From Burkholderia sp. (GTDB lineage Bacteria > Pseudomonadota > Gammaproteobacteria > Burkholderiales > Burkholderiaceae), in the NCBI GenBank assembly GCA_028292565.1, contig JAQGMD010000088.1, positions 1 to 11,083 on the forward strand: DNA of 11,083 nt. The letters run 5' to 3'. Positions 1-7,494 of the stretch are shown one piece after another (the first letter of the stretch is position 1; each line of letters opens with the position of its first letter). The notes under the pieces are model-generated. The model saw only the letters and a program-made list of their open reading frames with translations. It did not search any database and was not told the DNA's origin. The translations under genes and the position numbers were made by a program.

Positions 1-495
1 AAAAGCGAAGAGTGGTTCGCAACCCTGAAGCTCACGATGGGGGAGGAGAAAGGCCTGAAATTATTCCGGGACATAGTCGCGCGCAACGGCATGTCGGTGC
101 GCCAGGGCTCATCACTGCTTAACAACCTGGTCGTCGCGGGAGAAGTGCCATTGGCATTAACTGTCTACAGTCACATGCCGCAGGGTGCGAAGGACAAGGG
201 TGCGCCGATAGACTGGTTTGCGCTTCAGCCGGTTACTGCACGTGCAAATGGCATTGGCATTGCGCGACGTTCGCCGCATCCGAATGCGGCACTCCTGTTT
301 TATGAACACATGTTATCGGCGGAAGGCGCTCAAAAAGTATTCTCGTCAATGGGTTATGTGCCGACGAATAGCAAGTTCCCTTCGCCACTTCCCGGTGTGT
401 CCATCAAACTGGTTGATCCCGTGATCATGCTGGATCAGGAGGAAAAGTGGAGCAAGTCGTTTGAAGATGTATTCATCAAACGTAGCGGGCAATAG
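1..495 (+). CDS. ABC transporter periplasmic substrate-binding protein, C-terminal part (5' end outside window)
   Basis: The reading frame is open from base 1 and ends in TAG at 493-495, giving the last 164 residues of a protein whose start lies upstream. It resembles the C-terminal lobe of type-2 periplasmic solute-binding proteins of the iron(III)/thiamine/2-aminoethylphosphonate group. A WFATLK segment is followed by the 'GEEKGLKLFRDI' region, then 'VAGEVPLAL', 'KGAPIDW', and the family hallmark 'SPHPNAALLFYEHMLSAEG' followed by 'GYVPTN'. Family members are usually about 330-350 residues, so roughly half is present. The mature protein would bind a solute in the periplasm and deliver it to an ABC permease. 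The permease and ATPase genes are not in the window. The ThDP enzyme starts 57 bases downstream on the same strand with no terminator between, so co-transcription is likely. The ligand cannot be read from this fragment. Confidence 0.85.
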   Translation, partial: KSEEWFATLKLTMGEEKGLKLFRDIVARNGMSVRQGSSLLNNLVVAGEVPLALTVYSHMPQGAKDKGAPIDWFALQPVTARANGIGIARRSPHPNAALLFYEHMLSAEGAQKVFSSMGYVPTNSKFPSPLPGVSIKLVDPVIMLDQEEKWSKSFEDVFIKRSGQ

Positions 496-552
496 CAGAT
501 TGGATTAACTACTTCCCGGGCGCACACCCTGGGCGTCAAACAAAGAGGCCAC

Positions 553-2364
553 ATGTCAGCAATTGAAAAATCCCTAGCTACGCAAGAGTCTCCATCTGAC
601 CAGCCATCGGATATTGATCCCGTAATTGGCTGGGGTAGCGACGTGGCCGCGCAAATGCTGCGGCGACTCGATATCCCGTATATTGCATTGAATCCCGGCG
701 CAAGCTATCGCGGATTCCACGACAGCCTGGTCAACCATCTCGGCAATCAGCGGCCCGAGATGATCATGTGCCTGCATGAGGAGCACGCCGTGTCGATCGC
801 GCACGGCTATGCGAAAGCAACCGGCAAGCCGATGGCAGTCGCGCTGCATAGCAACGTCGGCTTAATGCACGGCTCAATGGCGATTTACAACGCATGGTGC
901 GATCGCCAGCCTATGCTGATCTTTGGCGCCACCGGCCCGGTCGATGCAGCGATGCGCCGGCCCTGGATCGACTGGGTGCACACATCGCAGGACCAGGGCG
1001 CGATCATACGCAACTACGTGAAATGGGACGACCAGCCCGGCTCGGTGGCCGCGTTGCCCGAGTCCATACTGCGCGCCTGGCAATATACGGCAACCGCACC
1101 GCACGGTCCCGTGTATGTCTGCATGGATGCCGCAATCCAGGAAGAGAAGCTGACTGGCGACGTGCATCTGCCCGAGCCTGGCAGATTTGCGCCGCCACCT
1201 CCACCGCGGCCAGACGCCGGTGCGCTTCAGAAAGCGGCCGAATTACTTTTTCGCGCGAAGCGACCCGTGATTCTTTTTGGCCGCGGCCGCCGCACCCGGG
1301 AAAACTGGGACCGTCGCGTGGCGCTCGCTGAGCAGCTCGGCGCGCTCATGATGTCGGACCTGAAAGCGGGCGCCATGGTGCCGACCGACCACCCGTTACA
1401 TGTCGGCCAGCCGTTCAACCAGCTCTCGAAAGCGGCAAAACAGGCGCTCAAGGAAGCCGACGTCATCCTGAGCCTGGACTGGATCGACCTGGGCGGCGCT
1501 TTGCGGCAGGCGTACGGCCGGGGCAATGCAACGCCTGAGGTCATTCATGCCGGCATGGATGTATTCCTGCATAACGGATGGGGCAAGGAGCATATGGAAT
1601 TGCCCGCGATCGACGTGCATTTGTTAGGCGATGCCGACGCGGCAGTGACGGAACTGCTGACATTGCTGGCTGACCGTCCGCAGCGCGCTGCACAGCCGAC
1701 GCCGCCGGGTGCCGCGGACATCCATGAAGACGATTCCTGTATCAACCTGCGACACGTGGCGCGGGCGCTGGCCAAAGCCGTTGATAACCAACCGGTCACG
1801 TTCAGCGGACTTCCACGCGGCTGGCCGGGCGATCTCTGGCCCCATCACGATCCGCTCGCCTATCTTGGCAAGGATGGCGGGGGAGGCATAGGGTCCGGCC
1901 CCGGTCTGGCTATAGGCGCCGCACTCGCGTTGCGTGACAGCGGCCGGATTTCGGTGGGTGTGTTGGGCGACGGTGACTGCCTGATGGGAATTAATGCGCT
2001 CTGGACTGCCGCACGTTACGAGATTCCCGTGTTGTTCATCATTTCGAACAATCGCTCCTACTACAACGACGAACTGCACCAGGAAGGCGTGGCGCGTCTG
2101 CGCAATCGCAATCCGGCTAACCGGTGGATCGGTCAGACCGTCGACCATCCGGCGCCCGACATCGCGAAGCTGGCGGAAGCGCAGGGACTGATGGGAATCG
2201 GCCCGGTCAAACGCATGGAAGATCTGGAACACGCGATTGCTCGCGGCGTCGAGTGTGTCCGCGGCGGACGGCCGTGCCTGATTGATGTTCATATCGATCC
2301 GGGGCACGGGCGGCATGTCCGTGATTCGGCGGGTGATCGGCCGGTGACGAAGGGCGGGCAATAG
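553..2364 (+). CDS. Thiamine-diphosphate-dependent enzyme, acetolactate synthase-like superfamily (substrate unknown)
   Basis: This is a 603-residue protein with the three-domain layout of ThDP enzymes such as acetolactate synthase, benzoylformate decarboxylase and glyoxylate carboligase. The N-terminal pyrimidine-binding domain (about residues 25-190) has the activating glutamate at E76 in 'CLHEEHAVSIAHGYAKATGK'. A middle Rossmann-like domain (about 215-365) follows. The C-terminal pyrophosphate-binding domain (about 395-590) carries the GDG...NN ThDP/Mg2+ motif, with GDG at 472-474 and NN at 499-500 in 'IISNNRSYYND'. Family length is usual (550-610). The ATG at 553 has an AAAGAGG ribosome-binding site at 542-548. 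About 20 polar residues precede the conserved domain and no signal peptide is apparent, so it should be cytoplasmic. Its position behind a solute-binding protein gene suggests it acts on the imported compound or a product of it, for example as a 2-oxo acid decarboxylase or carboligase. This is inference. A biosynthetic acetolactate synthase is less likely because no small-subunit gene follows. Confidence 0.85.
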   Translation: MSAIEKSLATQESPSDQPSDIDPVIGWGSDVAAQMLRRLDIPYIALNPGASYRGFHDSLVNHLGNQRPEMIMCLHEEHAVSIAHGYAKATGKPMAVALHSNVGLMHGSMAIYNAWCDRQPMLIFGATGPVDAAMRRPWIDWVHTSQDQGAIIRNYVKWDDQPGSVAALPESILRAWQYTATAPHGPVYVCMDAAIQEEKLTGDVHLPEPGRFAPPPPPRPDAGALQKAAELLFRAKRPVILFGRGRRTRENWDRRVALAEQLGALMMSDLKAGAMVPTDHPLHVGQPFNQLSKAAKQALKEADVILSLDWIDLGGALRQAYGRGNATPEVIHAGMDVFLHNGWGKEHMELPAIDVHLLGDADAAVTELLTLLADRPQRAAQPTPPGAADIHEDDSCINLRHVARALAKAVDNQPVTFSGLPRGWPGDLWPHHDPLAYLGKDGGGGIGSGPGLAIGAALALRDSGRISVGVLGDGDCLMGINALWTAARYEIPVLFIISNNRSYYNDELHQEGVARLRNRNPANRWIGQTVDHPAPDIAKLAEAQGLMGIGPVKRMEDLEHAIARGVECVRGGRPCLIDVHIDPGHGRHVRDSAGDRPVTKGGQ

Positions 2365-2395
2365 CGCTTGTCGCATCTGTTCGCGGAGAGACGTC

Positions 2396-2418
2396 GGTTG
2401 GGATCTGTGACGCCAACC
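2396..2418 (+). terminator. Weak terminator-like hairpin after the ThDP enzyme gene
   Basis: GGTTGG (2396-2401) and CCAACC (2413-2418) form a 6-bp stem with an 11-base loop, starting about 30 bases after the ThDP gene stop. No clean T run follows, only a T-rich stretch further on (2427-2440). It could end the upstream operon but is a weak candidate. Confidence 0.3.
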
Positions 2419-2519
2419 CCAATGCGGTTTGTTGCTTTATGTCAAAAGTCGGAGTTGTTTTCTTGCATAAGTCGTTAGTTTTAAAGTAACTTTTGTCCCG
2501 CACTAAGGTAAGTACAACA

Positions 2520-3782
2520 ATGAGCGCATTTCTCTGGTCCGGGCTGGCTCTTTCCGTCGTTTTACTGCTGCTCATTGTGATCTGGTCAGTCAGGCGACAC
2601 CGCGATCCCAAACTCCATATCGAATGCGCCTTGGGTATTGCCGAACTGATTCCCTCCCTCGCAGGCCTCACTCTCAGCACAGCCGTACCCGGAAACAGCG
2701 TCGAAGTCATCGAGAACGACACGTTCTTCGATGTACTGCTGGAGCGAATCAAATCGGCACAGCATTCGGTGCATTTCGAAACCTTCCTGTGGAAGGAAGG
2801 CGTGCTCGGTCAGCGGGTGGCGGACGCTCTCTCGGAGCGCGCCCGCGCGGGCAAGCGGGTTCGCGTGCTGCTAGACGCGACCGGCTGCAGAAAGATGGGC
2901 AAAGCCGCGCGGCGCCAGTTGGAGGATGCCGGATGCAAGGTCGTGCTTTTCCATGACAAGACGCTGCGCAATATCGGTGTGCTGAATGACCGCAATCATC
3001 GCAAGCTCGTCGTCATTGATGGCCGGGAAGCATTTGTGGGTGGGCACTGCATCACAGACGACTGGCAGTGGGACGCACCTGGAAGCAAGCACGTCAGCGA
3101 TATCAGTGTGAGGTTGCGTGGCCCCATCGTGAACAGCGTGCAGTCCGCGTTCAGTGAGAACTGGACTGGACAAACCGGTGAGTTGTTCGTCGGCCAGGAT
3201 TTTTTCCCGTCGCTGGAACCGGCAGGTGACGTGTTGATTCATGCGGCATTCGTGAAGCCGGAGGGCTCCGCGCCGGCCGTAAAGATACTTCACCACACTG
3301 CGATCTGCCTTGCCCGCAAGCGGATCTGGATCCAGAACCCTTATTTCATTCCGGAACCGGCGGCGATCGACGCATTCGGAGAGGCCGTTTCCCGTGGTGT
3401 CGACGTGCGTGTACTCATGCCTTCGACCGGCGGATCCGATAACCCGATGGTGCAGCACGCGGCGCACCGCAACTTCGAAAAGCTTTTGCGGTGTGGCGTG
3501 CGCCTGTTCGAGTATCCGCACACGCTCCTGCACCAGAAGGTGATGACGATCGACGGCGTATGGAGTGCGGTTGGCTCAAGCAATTTCGACGACCGGTCTT
3601 TCGAAACCAATGACGAAATTACGCTCGGGATCAGCGACCCCGCAACGGCGGAACGGCTTGAAGCCATCTTCGCGAAGTACGCGGGCCAGTCCAGGGAGAT
3701 CAAGCTGGAGGTATGGGCCAAGCGAGGGCTATGGCATAAGGCGAAAGACAACGCGTTCTACATCATTAACGAGTTCCTGTGA
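2520..3782 (+). CDS. Cardiolipin synthase / phospholipase D family protein (ClsB/ClsC-like), membrane-anchored
   Basis: This 420-residue protein has two complete HKD phosphatidyltransferase motifs. The first is H160-K162-D167 in 'NHRKLVVIDG', followed by FVGG. The second is H338-K340-D345 in 'HQKVMTIDG', followed by 'GSSNFDDRSFETNDE'. One hydrophobic N-terminal segment (about residues 4-24) followed by an RRHR stretch predicts a single membrane anchor with the basic side in the cytoplasm. Both HKD motifs are intact, so activity is expected: transfer of a phosphatidyl group between phospholipids to make cardiolipin or a related lipid. A nuclease or other PLD-family hydrolase is less likely given the anchor and motif spacing. 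I chose the ATG at 2520, with AAGG at 2505-2508. An in-frame TTG at 2493 would add nine residues without a better ribosome-binding site. The A/T-rich stretch 2455-2490 (with TTGCAT and TAAAGT elements poorly spaced) may hold its promoter, so it is probably a separate unit from the ThDP operon. Confidence 0.85.
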   Translation: MSAFLWSGLALSVVLLLLIVIWSVRRHRDPKLHIECALGIAELIPSLAGLTLSTAVPGNSVEVIENDTFFDVLLERIKSAQHSVHFETFLWKEGVLGQRVADALSERARAGKRVRVLLDATGCRKMGKAARRQLEDAGCKVVLFHDKTLRNIGVLNDRNHRKLVVIDGREAFVGGHCITDDWQWDAPGSKHVSDISVRLRGPIVNSVQSAFSENWTGQTGELFVGQDFFPSLEPAGDVLIHAAFVKPEGSAPAVKILHHTAICLARKRIWIQNPYFIPEPAAIDAFGEAVSRGVDVRVLMPSTGGSDNPMVQHAAHRNFEKLLRCGVRLFEYPHTLLHQKVMTIDGVWSAVGSSNFDDRSFETNDEITLGISDPATAERLEAIFAKYAGQSREIKLEVWAKRGLWHKAKDNAFYIINEFL

Positions 3783-4087
3783 TCTGCTCGCTTTTTGCGG
3801 ACAATGATCAGGGACGGACCTGAGGTACGGCTTCATCCCGCTGCCGTCGCGTGTTGCAAACCGTGGATGATGATTCTGCCGCCGCTTCATCTGCCAGCGA
3901 AGCTACTTTTGGGTGGACCCATCTGGCTGTTCGCCTGGTTGATCGCTAAATGCACCATGGCTTCGGGTGTATCATTCCAAAATATTTTCGGGGAACGGTT
4001 GCCATCCTCCGGCAAACCCGGTTCTTGTATCCTATTTCTACGATTCCCCGTAACCGTCCGTCATCGATTGGCTTTAACAATATATCA
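3783..4087. other. Gap of 305 bases between cls-like gene and hybrid kinase gene; no convincing gene
   Basis: No protein I recognise is encoded here. A + strand frame 3795-4091 could give 98 residues with a hydrophobic patch near its middle. Its stop overlaps the kinase start as ATGA, but it has no ribosome-binding site or family resemblance that I can see. A bulged hairpin, GGTTGCC (3997-4003) with GGCAAACC (4011-4018), lies about 70 bases before the kinase start and might be a leader structure. The last 30 bases are A/T-rich. I saw no well-spaced -35/-10 pair. Confidence 0.4.
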
Positions 4088-6022
4088 ATGAACAGTAAAA
4101 ACAGTGCCATCCTCGACGACCTGAATGATGAACAGCGCTTCCAGTTGCTCGTCACCGGAGTCAGTGATTACGCGATCTATATGCTCAACCCGGAAGGGTA
4201 CGTCAATAGCTGGAACGCGGGCGCACAACGCTTTAAAGGCTATCTGCCGCATGAAATTATCGGCCGGCATTTTTCCCTCTTCTACACGGAAGGGGACCGG
4301 GCCGCCGGTATCCCTGCCAAGGCGCTGCAGACAGCGCTGGACGAAGGCAAGTTTGAAGCTGAAGGCTGGCGCGTGCGCAAGGACGGAACACGATTTTGGG
4401 CCAGCGTTGTCATCGATCCGATTCGGAACGGTTCGGGAACACTGATTGGATTTGCCAAGGTCACGAGGAACATCACCGAACGCATGGTCGCCCAGGAAGC
4501 CCTGCGTGAGAGCGAAGAGCGCTTCCGGATGCTCGTCCAGGGCGTGACCGATTACGCGATCTACATGCTCTCTCCCACCGGATCTATCACCAACTGGAAT
4601 GCCGGTGCAGAACGCATCAAGGGGTATCACCATGATGAAGTAGTCGGCACGGATTTTTCCCGGTTCTATACCGAGGAGGACCGAAGCAGCGGCCTGCCGG
4701 CGCAATCGCTGGCGACCGCAGCCAGGGAAGGGCGGTTTGAAAGGGAAGGCTGGCGGGTGCGCAAGGATGGCACAAGGTTCTGGGCACATGTGGTCATCGA
4801 TGCGATCCACAACGATCTCGGGGTGCTGATCGGCTTTGCCAAGGTTACCCGCGACATTACCCAGAAAAAGCAGGCAGAAGAAGCGCTGGAGCGGGCCAAT
4901 GAGGCATTGTTTCAGTCGCAGAAAATGGAGGCGATTGGCCAGCTGACCGGCGGTATTGCGCATGACTTCAATAACTTGCTGGCGGTGATGTCCGGCAGCC
5001 TGGACGTGCTTTCAACACGGCTGCACGATCCACGCGATCTCAAGATGCTGGACAGCATGCAGCGTTCCGTGGACCGTGCCGCAACGCTGACCCAGCAACT
5101 GTTGTCGTTCGCTCGTCAACAGCCTTTGAAGCTGGAGAAATACAATTTGAATGGGCTCATTGGCGGATTTGAATCCGTTCTTCGCCGTGCAGCCAATTCT
5201 TCTATTGCCTTCGACATCAGCCTTGCCTCAACGTTAAGGACGGTGTCAGTCGACGCGGCCCGGTTTGAGGCAGCTCTGTTGAACCTGGTAGTCAATGCCC
5301 GCGATGCCATGCCCGACGGAGGAAGAATTGCTATCGCAACTGAGAGCGTCGAACTTGGGGAACGCGAAGTCGGCAGCCTGCCGGCAGGCCCCTATGTCAG
5401 AGTAAATGTTACCGATACCGGCACTGGCATGCCTGCGGAAGTTATGGCGCGCGCGTTTGAACCCTTCTACACAACCAAGGAAATTGGTAAGGGTACCGGG
5501 CTGGGCTTGAGTCAGGTCTACGGCTTTATTGCACAATCCGGAGGGGAGATCGTGCTGGAAAGTAAAGTCGGCAGAGGCACGACAGTTAGTATCTATCTGC
5601 CTTCCATACCGGGAGAAGCAGACGAGGCGGATAGGGATGCGAACGCGGACAGCCGCACAGGTACGGATACCGTCCTGATTGTGGAAGATGAGCCGGACCT
5701 GATGGAGGTTGCCGCCGAGCTGTTCCGCAGTATTGGTTATGAGGTGCTTACCGCAGGCAACGGCCATGACGCTATCGATATCCTGAAACGCCGGAGAGAT
5801 ATTAATCTGCTCTTTACCGATGTGATGATGCCCAACGGGATGAGCGGCATCGAACTCGCACGTTTCACGCGTAAGCTTTGTCCCGACGTAAAAGTCATAC
5901 TTTCATCGGGTTATCCGCTTCCAGCACTGAAAGCCGAGCATGGCAATCTCGACGAATTTGCATTCATGATCAAGCCGTATCGATTATCGGATCTGGCGAA
6001 AAAAATTCGCGCAACGTCATAG
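4088..6022 (+). CDS. Hybrid sensor histidine kinase, PAS-PAS-HisKA-HATPase-receiver
   Basis: This is a 644-residue soluble hybrid kinase with no transmembrane segment, so it likely senses a cytoplasmic signal. Domains in order: PAS1 (about 17-131), a short linker, PAS2 (about 145-259), and the dimerisation/phosphoacceptor helix with H292 in 'LTGGIAHDFNNLLAV' (the HDFNNLL type of H-box). The ATPase domain follows, with N403 in 'LVVNARDAMPDG', D443 in 'VTDTGTGMP' and the 'EPFYTTKEIGKGTGLGLS' F/G2 region. The C-terminal receiver has acidic pair E533-D534, phosphoacceptor D578 in 'LFTDVMMPNGMSG' and conserved K629 in 'MIKPY'. All key catalytic residues are present. I chose the ATG at 4088. The frame stays open to an ATG at 3950, but those 46 extra residues do not look like a conserved domain. 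No clear Shine-Dalgarno precedes 4088. No output response regulator is adjacent, so its partner must be encoded elsewhere. The signal is unknown. Confidence 0.88.
   Translation: MNSKNSAILDDLNDEQRFQLLVTGVSDYAIYMLNPEGYVNSWNAGAQRFKGYLPHEIIGRHFSLFYTEGDRAAGIPAKALQTALDEGKFEAEGWRVRKDGTRFWASVVIDPIRNGSGTLIGFAKVTRNITERMVAQEALRESEERFRMLVQGVTDYAIYMLSPTGSITNWNAGAERIKGYHHDEVVGTDFSRFYTEEDRSSGLPAQSLATAAREGRFEREGWRVRKDGTRFWAHVVIDAIHNDLGVLIGFAKVTRDITQKKQAEEALERANEALFQSQKMEAIGQLTGGIAHDFNNLLAVMSGSLDVLSTRLHDPRDLKMLDSMQRSVDRAATLTQQLLSFARQQPLKLEKYNLNGLIGGFESVLRRAANSSIAFDISLASTLRTVSVDAARFEAALLNLVVNARDAMPDGGRIAIATESVELGEREVGSLPAGPYVRVNVTDTGTGMPAEVMARAFEPFYTTKEIGKGTGLGLSQVYGFIAQSGGEIVLESKVGRGTTVSIYLPSIPGEADEADRDANADSRTGTDTVLIVEDEPDLMEVAAELFRSIGYEVLTAGNGHDAIDILKRRRDINLLFTDVMMPNGMSGIELARFTRKLCPDVKVILSSGYPLPALKAEHGNLDEFAFMIKPYRLSDLAKKIRATS
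4136..4864 (+). repeat. Tandem duplication of the PAS-coding segment inside the hybrid kinase gene
   Basis: Bases 4136-4480 and 4520-4864 each code for a 115-residue PAS domain, and the two align without gaps. By hand count about 76 of 115 positions are identical, including shared blocks 'DYAIYML', 'WNAGA', 'EGWRVRKDGTRFWA' and 'LIGFAKVTR'. This shows an internal duplication within the gene rather than two unrelated PAS domains. Confidence 0.85.
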
Positions 6023-6077
6023 CAATACTTCGCTGCACAAGGAGCGGGGGGGTTTTACGGGAACCATATCTCTCGAT

Positions 6078-6132
6078 GTGCTCTCGCGTCAAAGCTTGAT
6101 ATAAATCAAATTGCAGGCGAGAGCACGTTTTT
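6078..6132 (+). terminator. Terminator-like hairpin downstream of the hybrid kinase gene
   Basis: GTGCTCTCGC (6078-6087) and GCGAGAGCAC (6117-6126) are perfect 10-base inverted arms, followed by G and TTTTT (6128-6132). The loop folds further: CAA/TTG, then TTGAT/ATCAA around an ATAA tetraloop. The whole is therefore one long interrupted hairpin with a T tail. It sits 55 bases after the kinase stop and before the convergent ene-reductase gene, which fits a rho-independent terminator for the kinase transcript. Confidence 0.6.
6096..6109. promoter_or_regulatory. Perfect FNR/Anr-type dyad TTGAT-ATAA-ATCAA
   Basis: TTGATATAAATCAA is an exact match to the FNR/Anr consensus TTGAT-N4-ATCAA. It lies in the gap between two convergent genes and inside the terminator-like hairpin, nearly concentric with the outer arms. 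No gene start that it could serve is visible within 100 bases on either strand. It may be a chance product of the hairpin, or may control an unannotated small RNA. I rate real operator function as unlikely to even. Confidence 0.3.
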
Positions 6133-6229
6133 CGCTGGATACGGAGCGACAAGCTCGGAAGCTTTTGTCGAACCCCCACCTGCAGAAGAGCCGCGCGCTG
6201 TGGGGCGGCGCGATTCGGCTTGTGCCGTT

Positions 6230-7348
6230 TCAGGCGGCTTCGTCTAGCGCCGGATAATCGATATAGCCGACTTCGCCGGGCGTATAGAACGTCTGCGGAT
6301 TCGGCACATTGAGCGGCGTATTGCGCTTCAGTCTTTGCACCAGGTCCGGATTGGCAATGTACAGGCGCCCGAACGCGACCGCATCGGCATGGCCCGATTC
6401 AACCGCTTCCAATGCCATCGTGCGGTCATAGCCGTTGTTGGCGATATAGACACCCCTGAAGGTCCTGCGGGCCCATTCGAAATCAAAGCCCGGCACGTCG
6501 CGCGAACCGCCGGTGGCGCCCTCAATGAAATGGATGAAGGCGATACCGCGCAGATTCAGTTGTTCGATCAGGTAACCGAACACCGCTTGCGGATTGGTAT
6601 CCGACAGGTCGTTGGCCGGCGTCACTGGAGACAAGCGGATCCCGACGCGGCCGGCGCCGATTTCGGCGATCACTGCGTCGACTACCTCGAGCGCGAATCG
6701 AACGCGATTTTCGACCGAGCCACCGTATTCGTCGGTACGATTGTTGGCGCCGTCACGCAGGAACTGGTCGATCAGGTAACCGTTGGCCCCGTGGATCTCG
6801 ACGCCGTCGAAGCCGGCGCGGATTGCGTTTGCCGCGCCGCGGCGATACTCAGTAACCACCTGCGCGATTTCATCGATGCCCAGTTCACGCGGTTGCGGCG
6901 CCTCGACCTTGCCTTTGTGCGTGTAAGCGACGACATTCGGCCTGACCGCCGAGGGCGCGATCGGCTGGGTGCCGCCAGTAAGTTCGGGATGCGTCACCCG
7001 TCCCACATGCCAGATTTGGGCGACGATCTTCGAGCCGGCTTCATGCACGGCCCGGGTAATGGGCTTCCAGCCTTCCACCTGGGCGTCGGAATAGATGCCA
7101 GGCGTGGCCATGTAGCCCTTCCCGACCGGGGACACCTGGGTGCCTTCGCTGATGATCAGGCCGGCGTTGCTGCGCTGGCGGTAATACTCGATGTTCATGG
7201 CGCTGCCGGGTACATCACCGGCGGGTTCGTCGGCGCGGCTGCGGGTAAGAGGAGCCATCACGACACGGTTCGCGACTTCGATATCGCCGATGCGAGTGGG
7301 TTGAAACAGTTTGTGTTGTCCGACCTGGATGTTGTCAGCAGTAGTCAA
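6230..7348 (-). CDS. Old Yellow Enzyme family ene-reductase (NADH:flavin oxidoreductase, NemA-like)
   Basis: This 372-residue FMN-dependent TIM-barrel enzyme should reduce activated C=C bonds (enones, maleimides) or nitro compounds with NAD(P)H in the cytoplasm. Motifs in order: 'VVMAPLTRSRAD' (about 29-40); 'AQIWHVGRVTHP' (about 110-121); substrate-binding H186 and N189 with proton-donor-type Y191 in 'VEIHGANGYLIDQFL'; 'RTDEYGGSVENRVRF' (204-218); and FMN phosphate-binding 'FGRLYIANPDL' (326-336). The spacing H-x-x-N-x-Y matches the His191/Asn194/Tyr196 set of yeast OYE1. I take the TTG at 7346-7348 as start. It is preceded by AAAAGGA with 8 bases spacing, it gives the usual family length, and the ATG 81 bases upstream lacks such a site and would add an unlike N-terminus. 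The LysR gene at 7495 diverges from it and probably regulates it. Exact physiological substrate is unknown. Confidence 0.9.
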   Translation of the reverse strand: MTTADNIQVGQHKLFQPTRIGDIEVANRVVMAPLTRSRADEPAGDVPGSAMNIEYYRQRSNAGLIISEGTQVSPVGKGYMATPGIYSDAQVEGWKPITRAVHEAGSKIVAQIWHVGRVTHPELTGGTQPIAPSAVRPNVVAYTHKGKVEAPQPRELGIDEIAQVVTEYRRGAANAIRAGFDGVEIHGANGYLIDQFLRDGANNRTDEYGGSVENRVRFALEVVDAVIAEIGAGRVGIRLSPVTPANDLSDTNPQAVFGYLIEQLNLRGIAFIHFIEGATGGSRDVPGFDFEWARRTFRGVYIANNGYDRTMALEAVESGHADAVAFGRLYIANPDLVQRLKRNTPLNVPNPQTFYTPGEVGYIDYPALDEAA

Positions 7349-7494
7349 GGTGTCGTTCCTTTTCTTATTGAGTTGAAGGTGGCGCAGGCGCTTGAGGCCG
7401 CACGGCTTGTGTTGGGCAATTATGGCCATTCCCGGCAGAGTTAAATAGGCGTGACAAGCGATATAATTTATTCTTTACAGGAATATATAGACCC
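7349..7494. promoter_or_regulatory. Divergent promoter region between ene-reductase and LysR genes
   Basis: This 146-base region separates the two divergent starts and must carry both promoters. A perfect TATAAT at 7462-7467 on the + strand is a candidate -10 for the LysR gene, about 28 bases before its ATG, but no good -35 sits 16-18 bases upstream. AGGA at 7479-7482 is a possible, rather distant, ribosome-binding site for LysR. No obvious T-N11-A LysR box stood out by eye. Confidence 0.4.
7357..7363 (-). promoter_or_regulatory. Ribosome-binding site that fixes the TTG start of the ene-reductase
   Basis: On the - strand AAAAGGA lies 8 bases before TTG (7348). It is the only good Shine-Dalgarno in the region and supports TTG initiation over the ATG at 7429. 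Confidence 0.65.

Noticed and set aside
1624..2376. 250-codon - strand frame opposite the ThDP enzyme
   Set aside because: The + strand carries intact ThDP motifs across the same bases. The - strand product shows no family features.
2493..2519. TTG start for the cardiolipin synthase-like gene
   Set aside because: The nine added residues precede the membrane anchor without purpose, and the ATG at 2520 has an AAGG site upstream.
3950..4087. Upstream ATG extending the hybrid kinase by 46 residues
   Set aside because: The extra segment has no domain or signal-peptide character and no ribosome-binding site. PAS1 begins shortly after the ATG at 4088.
4085..4963. 292-codon - strand frame opposite the PAS domains
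   Set aside because: It is complementary to the duplicated PAS coding sequence. Its internal repetition is explained by that duplication.
6023..6229. Possible small protein gene downstream of the FNR-like dyad
   Set aside because: Short frames exist but none has a ribosome-binding site or recognisable product. Only a non-coding transcript remains conceivable.
6335..7444. Long + strand open frame (369 codons) opposite the ene-reductase gene
   Set aside because: It is the antisense shadow of a gene with clear OYE motifs. Its translation shows no recognisable domain.
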